Positions 28,651 to 33,451 of a stretch of 33,451 nucleotides of DNA are shown piece after piece. A model generated the notes under the pieces. The model had not been told where the DNA came from and ran no database searches. It saw nothing but the letters and a program-made list of their open reading frames with translations. Origin of the DNA: a virus. A program made the position numbers and the translations under genes. The DNA lies in IMG/VR virus record IMGVR_UViG_3300012000_000074, positions 1 to 33,451 of that record; one strand, given 5' to 3'. How positions within the stretch are numbered: position 1 is the stretch's first letter; each line of letters opens with the position of its first letter.

Positions 28651-28908
28651 ATGTCATCCAATGGAATAAGCACACTATCTAGCAAACAGGCTCGGCAAGT
28701 GGCCAAGTTGAATTTGGCTCAGGCCAAGCGACAGGGTCGAATCGTATCAAATACTGGTGTTGTAACTGGCAGCGCCAACAGCGCACAGGCTTTTTATCGG
28801 ACCCGTAACAGCTACGATTTGAATAATCTTCCTACAAAATTTTCAGGAAATACCATAGTAGACAATCCCAACGCGGGCGGATTGATACTCGGTCGTCCCT
28901 GGAGTTAA
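28651..28908 (+). CDS. Small phage structural-like protein
   Basis: An 85-residue basic protein from ATG 28651. Helix (TLSSKQARQVAKLNLAQAKR), then a Ser/Asn-rich linker, then AFYRTRNSYDLNNLPTKFSG and NPNAGGLILGRPWS. I vaguely recall this pattern from virion proteins of similar phages but cannot name it. The TAAATA box and lack of a ribosome site resemble the structural gene at 7336, which supports late expression. Confidence 0.65.
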   Translation: MSSNGISTLSSKQARQVAKLNLAQAKRQGRIVSNTGVVTGSANSAQAFYRTRNSYDLNNLPTKFSGNTIVDNPNAGGLILGRPWS

Positions 28909-28934
28909 TTAATTCCATTTGGTCTCTGTAAAAT

Positions 28935-28963
28935 TTGACAGGGCTTTTTTTTAGCTGTATAGT
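28935..28963 (+). promoter_or_regulatory. Sigma-70 promoter
   Basis: TTGACA (28935-28940), 17 bases with a T run, TATAGT (28958-28963). Start near 28970; ribosome site GGAG (28988-28991) precedes the ATG at 29000. It drives the gene pair ending in the subtilase. Confidence 0.8.
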
Positions 28964-28999
28964 ACAATAGCCGTGTATTTTATATTTGGAGCAACCAAA

Positions 29000-29236
29000 A
29001 TGACCAGTGATGATCAGAATTTAATTAAATTTTTACTGTCAGCCGACTGTCAAGATCTCAATGAATGGTATAAAAATACCAGTGATGAACAATTGATCTA
29101 CGCCAGTTATCTGATGGAAGTATATGGGCATGCCTTGGAAGATGAAATTAAAGAAAGCATGATAAATCATCAAATTGAACAGATGTCAACATTGACAGAG
29201 GCTCAAGCAGTGATTGCAATGGTGAGAAATCAATGA
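29000..29236 (+). CDS. Small helical protein ahead of the subtilase
   Basis: A 78-residue acidic protein (MTSDDQNLIKFLLSADCQDL...), all helix by appearance. ATG 29000 has GGAG nine bases upstream; a GTG at 28973 is nearer the promoter but lacks a ribosome site. Four-base overlap with the protease gene, so the two are coupled. No signal peptide, so it stays in the cytoplasm. Role unknown; a partner or inhibitor of the protease is possible by position only. Confidence 0.65.
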   Translation: MTSDDQNLIKFLLSADCQDLNEWYKNTSDEQLIYASYLMEVYGHALEDEIKESMINHQIEQMSTLTEAQAVIAMVRNQ

Positions 29237-31242
29237 AGCGTTTTAAACTAGGGTTATTATCTGGACTGATGTCCGTAAATTTTATTGCTCAAGCACAAAT
29301 CATTGGTTATATACCCCCATTGGATAGCTACAGCAATGCAATTAAGCTGAATAACATTGACACAATTTGGTCTCGTGGCATCACGGGCAAAGGAGTCACT
29401 GTGGGAGTCATTGATCAGGGATTTGATATCAATCATCCGGATCTTCGAACTAAAGTAGCCGCTAGTCGTAATTTTATCACCGGTAACGCAGTGACCTGGG
29501 GGTCACACGGTACCGCAATGGCCAGTATCATTGCCGGCGCCAGAAATAATGCCGGCATGATCGGCATGGCTCCCGATGCTGTGTTGTTACTGGCACAAGT
29601 TGGCCCAGGAGGTACCAGTACATCAATGAATGAATCGGCTTTGATTCGTGCACTAGACTGGACCAGTGCTATGGGTGCTAATGTGATTAATATCAGTGCC
29701 GGGCTGACACTGTCGGACTCTGTCAGACAAAGTCTTAGAGTAAATTACACCACTGGTGTTTGGTATGCCCCAAGCTACAGTGCATTGTTTGACTACACAA
29801 AAAATCTTTCCAGTTATGCATTGACCACATCAAGAAATAGTATTCTTGTTGTTTCGGCCGGCAATCAAGGACTACCCTATGCAGGATTTCCGGGACAATT
29901 TGCATCAGCTGTTGATACTAGAACAGGAAAATCATTGATGGATAATAGGATGATAGTAGTCGGCGCAGTAGACAGCACCAATACTATTACCAGTTTTAGT
30001 AACCGAGCAGGACATATTTGTCAATCAAATTTTGGTTCACCTGTGTGCTTAGACCGAGTGTTGACCAGAGATTTTTATGTAGTGGCCCCGGGAGTAAATT
30101 TGACTGCTGCTCAATCATTGCCATTGTCAACACTATTCGCTCCTACTACTAGTATTACCGGTACTAGTCCGGCAGCCGCTTTCGTCAGTGGTGGTATGGC
30201 TCTAATGAGACAAGCATGGCCGCAATTAAAGCCCGAACAACTAGTACAACAAGTTCTTAATACCACCACTGATTTGGGAGCTCGAGGCACCGACGATGTT
30301 TATGGACGCGGTCTGGTTAATTTTGAATTGGCCACTAGACCCACCGGTGTTCTTAGAATCGCGCAGACCACAAAACCAGTCAATGGCGATGCAGGCACTG
30401 GTGCCGTATTAGCCAACACCAACACTAGTCTTAGTCCAGGGTTAGCAACTACACTTAGAGCCAACAGTCTGTTGACCAATGTACAAACGATCGACAACAT
30501 CGGCAGAAACTACACGGCAGATTTATCCCAAGCAGTTCGTACTAGAACAGCTATGTATGATTTTCTAAGTCCATATTTGTCTTTCGCTGGCTATGTGCCC
30601 TTAAAGTTTAATCTAGAAAACCTAGAACTGATGACACTGGTATCTCCTGTGGGATCTGCATTGGATTTCAGCGAATCAATTGGTCTGGCAAAGTTGGGTT
30701 TGCAGATTGGTTCAGTCAATGAACGCAATGGTTTTATAGGTAACTATGGGCAAGGTGCGTTGGATTTAGGGTCAAGCTCGACTGCCTGGCAAATGTTCAC
30801 AGTGGAATTACCAGTGGCTCGGGATCTGTCTTTTCGAATGAGATATGGTCAGGGATTTACCAGAGTACAGAATAATGACCTAAGTATGGTAGAATTTCTT
30901 TCTGGTATTCGAACCGACACCTACCAATTTGGCCTAGTAAAAAGTAACTTGTTTAGATCTAAAGACATGCTAAACTTTGGTATCGGAACCGAGCCTAGAA
31001 TTCGATCCGGACAAGCTAGAATTACAGCCGTGACCGAATATAATTATCGCGAACTAGAAGATGGTACAGTGGTAGGCGATCCTGTGGTTGTTCGAAAAAA
31101 TTTAGATTTACAACAGGTAGCCAATAATGTATTATTTACAGGCTATAGAACTCCATTGGCACAAAATGGATCATTGGTAGCCTCTTTGTCTGGTAATTTC
31201 ACCGGATACAAATTTGGTGTAAACTTTAGTTGGATACAGTAA
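29233..31242 (+). CDS. Secreted subtilisin-like serine protease with beta-rich C-terminus
   Basis: A 669-residue S8 peptidase. A signal peptide is clear (MKRFKLGLLSGLMSVNFIAQ, cut near AQA-Q). The catalytic domain (about 35-360) has the full set: VGVIDQGFDINHPDL with Asp61, GSHGTAMASIIAG with His92, VVSAGNQG with oxyanion Asn211, and ITGTSPAAAFVSGG with Ser312. The final 250 residues are alternating strands (SFRMRYGQGFTRV, LVASLSGNFTGYKFGVNFSW), as in C-terminal domains of bacterial S8 autotransporters or outer-membrane proteins. A phage enzyme destined for the host envelope or medium is unusual. There is no sign of frame damage. Confidence 0.92.
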   Translation: MKRFKLGLLSGLMSVNFIAQAQIIGYIPPLDSYSNAIKLNNIDTIWSRGITGKGVTVGVIDQGFDINHPDLRTKVAASRNFITGNAVTWGSHGTAMASIIAGARNNAGMIGMAPDAVLLLAQVGPGGTSTSMNESALIRALDWTSAMGANVINISAGLTLSDSVRQSLRVNYTTGVWYAPSYSALFDYTKNLSSYALTTSRNSILVVSAGNQGLPYAGFPGQFASAVDTRTGKSLMDNRMIVVGAVDSTNTITSFSNRAGHICQSNFGSPVCLDRVLTRDFYVVAPGVNLTAAQSLPLSTLFAPTTSITGTSPAAAFVSGGMALMRQAWPQLKPEQLVQQVLNTTTDLGARGTDDVYGRGLVNFELATRPTGVLRIAQTTKPVNGDAGTGAVLANTNTSLSPGLATTLRANSLLTNVQTIDNIGRNYTADLSQAVRTRTAMYDFLSPYLSFAGYVPLKFNLENLELMTLVSPVGSALDFSESIGLAKLGLQIGSVNERNGFIGNYGQGALDLGSSSTAWQMFTVELPVARDLSFRMRYGQGFTRVQNNDLSMVEFLSGIRTDTYQFGLVKSNLFRSKDMLNFGIGTEPRIRSGQARITAVTEYNYRELEDGTVVGDPVVVRKNLDLQQVANNVLFTGYRTPLAQNGSLVASLSGNFTGYKFGVNFSWIQ

Positions 31243-31424
31243 TGACTAAAAAAGAATTAAACGAACATTTATTTGCCTTAACTGGTAGTCGTTCGCTAGT
31301 TGAACAGTGGTGGACGATACCAAACCATAACTGGCGTGGGCGTACCCCGGATGAGATTTACCAGCACGATCCACGTAGTGTGGAGCAGTATATTATGAGG
31401 TATTGTTATGGTGACTACAGCTAA
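31242..31424 (+). CDS. Small MbcA/ParS/Xre toxin-binding-like protein
   Basis: A 60-residue protein starting at ATG 31242, overlapping the subtilase stop. The segment LVEQWWTIPNHNWRGRTPDE, then IYQHDPRSVEQYIMRYCYG, follows the DUF2384-like pattern (W...PN..L.G.TP.E, then a helix) of MbcA/ParS/Xre antitoxins. It lacks a DNA-binding part. No RES-type toxin is seen nearby, so it may act alone against a host toxin or be a recycled fold. Confidence 0.7.
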   Translation: MTKKELNEHLFALTGSRSLVEQWWTIPNHNWRGRTPDEIYQHDPRSVEQYIMRYCYGDYS

Positions 31425-31695
31425 GGTTTCCAAAGTTTGGAATGAAGGGATGTTTTCAAAAGATTATCGTGTAGAACCCTGTAAGAATTTTCCTTACACA
31501 CGAGTCATAGTACCCTGGAATCGTAGATATCAACCATATATGGATTGGTGTATAGAAATTTTTGGTCCTAAACCTACATCAAGCTCCGATTCACCAATTG
31601 GTCTGCATCATCGTTGGTATCCAGGCATAGACTGTTTTTATTTTAGAGATGAGTCTGATGTTGTTTTGTTTATGCTGAAGTTCAGTGGCCAATAA
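31408..31695 (+). CDS. Small protein of the FxFxxxxDxxxFxL family
   Basis: A 95-residue protein overlapping the previous gene by 17 bases. Several strands and many aromatic residues (YTRVIVPWNRRYQPYMDWC). It ends with DCFYFRDESDVVLFMLKFSG, the shared motif also found at 16663, 31685 and 32495. Function unknown. Confidence 0.68.
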   Translation: MVTTAKVSKVWNEGMFSKDYRVEPCKNFPYTRVIVPWNRRYQPYMDWCIEIFGPKPTSSSDSPIGLHHRWYPGIDCFYFRDESDVVLFMLKFSGQ

Positions 31696-31891
31696 ACGAT
31701 TTGAAGTATTTCGTAGTGTCTATGGTATACACATAGGTGTCATCATACTTGATCCAAAATGGTGGATCAACAATGAATACGACATACGGGAATATTGCTC
31801 GGAAAATGGTATCAGCTGTCAACAGCAGGGTATGGTCATACATTTCAATACCGATGAAGAATTCACTATGTTTATGTTAAGGTGGTCATAA
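31685..31891 (+). CDS. Small protein of the FxFxxxxDxxxFxL family
   Basis: A 68-residue protein from GTG 31685. Strands at the front (RFEVFRSVYGIHIGVIILDP), a helix (DIREYCSENGISC), then MVIHFNTDEEFTMFMLRWS, the shared C-terminal motif. It overlaps the gene before it and abuts the one after it. Confidence 0.68.
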   Translation: MANKRFEVFRSVYGIHIGVIILDPKWWINNEYDIREYCSENGISCQQQGMVIHFNTDEEFTMFMLRWS

Positions 31892-32491
31892 GTGCTTTAT
31901 TTTGCCTACGGTTACAATACTAATAGTCTGGCCATGATGAAAAGATGTCCCGATGCTGTCTGTCTCGGTGCAGCACAATTGTTGTCGCACAGGTTTAGAT
32001 TTGCTCATCATGCTGATGTTGTTAGATCACCACATAGCCAAGTCCAAGGACTGCTCTGGGATCTTACCAATGAATGCTTGTTAAGTCTTGACATCTTTGA
32101 AGGATATCCCACATACTATACTAGGAAAAAACTTTTGATCAGGCAGCATCGTAAATTATTTAGAGCCATGGTCTACCAAATGACACCAGGACACGCAGAT
32201 CTTCTGCCGGGCGATCATTATTTGACAGCCCTGCTGGAAGGTTACCGTGAACATGCGATCGACTGCGGTCAAATTTATCAGGCACTCAATGAGTGCCAAT
32301 ATATCAAGGAGGACAACGTGTACGAATATGAATTATGGATCAAAATCAATGAATATCAAACCGCGCATACTCGAATCTGGGCCAACGACGACTATTCCGC
32401 CCGAATGCTGGGCGAAGCTCAATATGGACAGGGAAATGTGCTAAACTACACTAGATTACCCGATCGACCGCAAGAGAACACCAATTGGTAA
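31892..32491 (+). CDS. Gamma-glutamylcyclotransferase (AIG2)-like protein with extra C-terminal module
   Basis: A 199-residue protein started at GTG 31892. Residues 1 to about 125 follow the GGCT/AIG2 fold: LYFAYGYNTNSLAMMKRCPD at the start, QVQGLLWDL, and LDIFEGYPTYYTRK with the catalytic-type Glu. These enzymes cyclise gamma-glutamyl amines or amino acids. Residues 143-199 look like an independent small domain (YEYELWIKINEYQTAHTRI, MLGEAQYGQGNVLNYTRL). A perfect ribosome site AAGGAGG (32306-32312) lies five bases before an in-frame GTG at 32318, so this part is probably also made separately. Confidence 0.82.
   Translation: MLYFAYGYNTNSLAMMKRCPDAVCLGAAQLLSHRFRFAHHADVVRSPHSQVQGLLWDLTNECLLSLDIFEGYPTYYTRKKLLIRQHRKLFRAMVYQMTPGHADLLPGDHYLTALLEGYREHAIDCGQIYQALNECQYIKEDNVYEYELWIKINEYQTAHTRIWANDDYSARMLGEAQYGQGNVLNYTRLPDRPQENTNW
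32318..32491 (+). CDS. Probable internally started small protein
   Basis: A 57-residue product from GTG 32318 in the frame of the GGCT-like gene, preceded by the best ribosome site in the area (AAGGAGG, five-base spacing). The peptide (MYEYELWIKINEYQTAHTRI ... ARMLGEAQYGQGNVLNYTRL) is compact and self-contained. It resembles small stand-alone phage proteins I have an impression of, but I cannot name a family. The long form would be a natural fusion. Confidence 0.55.
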   Translation: MYEYELWIKINEYQTAHTRIWANDDYSARMLGEAQYGQGNVLNYTRLPDRPQENTNW

Positions 32492-32494
32492 ATC

Positions 32495-32698
32495 ATGCGA
32501 TGGCGTCGTTGGGAAAATAGAGGACGAATCTATTTACAGCTGAACCTGGCTAATAATAACTTTGCAATACGGCCGGACGAAATAGCTCTAATAGGCGATT
32601 GGTGCCAGGAGAACCAAGTTGGTCGCCGCACCAGTTACAGTGATTTTGAATTCAAACATGAATCTGATGTAACCGCTTTTTTATTGAGATGGGGATGA
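32495..32698 (+). CDS. Small protein of the FxFxxxxDxxxFxL family
   Basis: A 67-residue protein (MRWRRWENRGRIYLQLNLAN...). Basic N-terminus, a strand, a helix (DEIALIGDWCQENQVG), then SDFEFKHESDVTAFLLRWG, the shared motif in its clearest form. Four-base overlap with the next gene. Confidence 0.68.
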   Translation: MRWRRWENRGRIYLQLNLANNNFAIRPDEIALIGDWCQENQVGRRTSYSDFEFKHESDVTAFLLRWG

Positions 32699-32922
32699 CG
32701 ACATTACCTAGAAAGGGACAGTACGAGTTATTCATTAACCGCGATAAAATCTTCTGTTTCGACGACCCTGACTTTGAACCCATAGCAGACCGTGATGAAA
32801 TACATGCTTGGATTCGCAGCCAAGACTCCAGTCAGTGGACTAATATGGCGGAACCCTATGAACGCCGAGTCTACTACCTACAACCCGAACTTTACCTGTT
32901 TTTCAAACTAAGATGGCAATAA
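32695..32922 (+). CDS. Small phage protein, possible FxF-family member
   Basis: A 75-residue protein from ATG 32695 (ATG 32689 also in frame). Strand (QYELFINRDKIFCFDDPD), helix (DRDEIHAWIRSQDSS), then RRVYYLQPELYLFFKLRWQ. The ending F-x-L-R-W matches the small family although the Asp is missing. Followed by a promoter region. Confidence 0.65.
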   Translation: MTTLPRKGQYELFINRDKIFCFDDPDFEPIADRDEIHAWIRSQDSSQWTNMAEPYERRVYYLQPELYLFFKLRWQ

Positions 32923-32935
32923 CTACCTATAAACC

Positions 32936-32953
32936 GTTGTTTTTCTGCCACAA
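32936..32953 (+). repeat. Intergenic repeat upstream of promoter
   Basis: GTTGTTTTTCTGCCACAA is found 17/18 identical at 10274-10291 (GTTGTTTTCCTGCCACAA), also just before a TTGACA/TATACT promoter. The GTTGTTTT part recurs a third time at 33324. Confidence 0.6.
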
Positions 32954-32972
32954 ACTGCGAAAAACCCTAGAG

Positions 32973-33001
32973 TTGACAGGGTTATTCATTCGTGCTATAC
33001 T
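32973..33001 (+). promoter_or_regulatory. Sigma-70 promoter with extended -10
   Basis: TTGACA (32973-32978), 17 bases, TATACT (32996-33001) as TGCTATACT. Preceded by ACCCTAGAG and followed by a leader AAACAACCGGGAGCAG; both are shared with the promoter at 33354. Confidence 0.88.
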
Positions 33002-33033
33002 CGTGGTACGGTAAACAACCGGGAGCAGATGCT

Positions 33034-33321
33034 ATGTTAGCAACCACTAAAATTGTGCGTAAGTTTGCAAGAAGCATTAACGGCCGAGGTTTTGGCTATG
33101 CTGGTACCTTTACCGACAAGAATAAGCAGAACAAGGGCTTGCGTCAATTGACTTTTAGGCTGTACAACAAGTCTGAGGCTGATCGGTTGGCCCGAGAACT
33201 TGAGACTATGCTTTTTCTAGCAGGCTACACCAACAAGGTCAAGCGTACCTCTAGCGAACGTGATATAAGGTTTAGGACTTGGGGTGGCGAGTATGTACGA
33301 TTACAAGCCGTGATAGACTAA
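33034..33321 (+). CDS. Small basic phage protein
   Basis: A 95-residue basic protein. Start ATG 33034 is chosen (GGGAG eight bases upstream); the ATG at 33029 gives only three codons, and a GTG at 32992 lies within the promoter. Strand-rich front (FGYAGTFTDKNKQNKGLRQL), a helix (KSEADRLARELETMLFLAG), then strands (RDIRFRTWGGEYVRLQAV). The layout hints at a small nucleic-acid-binding fold, unproven. Early expression is likely from its strong promoter. Confidence 0.7.
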   Translation: MLATTKIVRKFARSINGRGFGYAGTFTDKNKQNKGLRQLTFRLYNKSEADRLARELETMLFLAGYTNKVKRTSSERDIRFRTWGGEYVRLQAVID

Positions 33322-33353
33322 GTGTTGTTTTTGAGCAACAAAAGACCCTAGAG

Positions 33354-33382
33354 TTGACCAGGTTTTTGATTTTTGCTATACT
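33354..33382 (+). promoter_or_regulatory. Sigma-70 promoter with extended -10
   Basis: TTGACC (33354-33359), 17 bases, TATACT (33377-33382) as TGCTATACT. Leader GAACAACAAGGAGCAG contains a strong ribosome site. A TGTTG/CAACA hairpin lies just upstream (33323-33340). Confidence 0.87.
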
Positions 33383-33409
33383 ATGGTTATAGTGAACAAC
33401 AAGGAGCAG

Positions 33410-33451
33410 ATGATGGTAAGAGATACAGTTGTTGTTATAGCAGGTAAGCAG
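33410..33451 (+). CDS. Start of a gene cut by the window edge
   Basis: Frame MMVRDTVVVIAGKQ from ATG 33410 (or 33413), with AAGGAG four bases upstream and a strong promoter. Only 14 codons are visible, forming a hydrophobic strand, so no function can be given. Confidence 0.6.
   Translation, partial: MMVRDTVVVIAGKQ

Noticed and set aside
33029-33040. ATG at 33029 as start of the gene after the promoter
   Set aside because: Reaches a stop after three codons; ATG 33034 has better spacing from GGGAG and opens the long frame.

Overview
The window reads as part of a large, lytic tailed-phage (Caudoviricetes) genome with a T4-like flavour, infecting a Gram-negative, probably proteobacterial, host. 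Reasons: genes are short, tightly packed and often overlap by 1-4 bases. There is a class Ia ribonucleotide reductase (nrdA, nrdB, glutaredoxin), a dCMP deaminase, a DNA ligase, a peptide deformylase, a PAAR-tipped puncturing protein fused to a peptidase, tail-fibre-like proteins and several tRNAs. I see no integrase, capsid, terminase or polymerase gene. Many promoters match host sigma-70 almost perfectly (TTGACA, 17 bases, TATACT), and several start regions carry TAAATA boxes like T4 late promoters.

Layout. 1-1017: end of a Thr-rich, multi-domain surface protein. 1019-6278: nucleotide module (nrdA, nrdB, three tandem small paralogues, glutaredoxin). 6278-9942: PAAR-peptidase spike, a large Ala/Ser/Asn-rich structural protein, and a SleB-type cell-wall hydrolase with a membrane protein (lysis candidates). 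9969-17273: accessory and replication genes (GIY-YIG nuclease, DUF6011-type protein, possible nuclease, ligase, DUF2693, AbrB-like protein, metallophosphoesterase, small proteins). 17297-17561: tRNA-Trp, tRNA-Ser, tRNA-Cys. 17688-19856: TPR-glycosyltransferase and a 2-oxoglutarate oxygenase. 19903-23894, minus strand: virion-protein cluster including a collagen-like fibre, preceded by a LuxR-type regulator with candidate operators. 24115-25785: tRNA-like element, tRNA-Gly, second 2-oxoglutarate oxygenase, peptide deformylase, tRNA-Leu. 25802-28908: zinc-ribbon protein, dCMP deaminase, an RNA polymerase omega-like protein, HNH nuclease and a small structural protein. 29000-33451: secreted subtilisin-like protease with a beta-rich C-terminus, a ParS/MbcA-like domain, a family of tiny paralogues, and a gamma-glutamylcyclotransferase-like protein.

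How the parts may work together. The reductase, glutaredoxin, deaminase and ligase serve DNA synthesis. The spike, hydrolase and membrane protein serve entry and lysis. The glycosyltransferase and the two oxygenases lie beside collagen-like and Thr-rich surface proteins and could modify them after translation (inference). The omega-like protein and the LuxR-type regulator suggest intervention in host transcription. The most striking observations are the two-oxygenase/glycosyltransferase/collagen locus, the omega homologue, the phage-borne subtilase, promoters placed so that mRNAs should be leaderless, a repeated operator around the LuxR gene, a dispersed small-protein family sharing a C-terminal motif, and two anomalous tRNAs.
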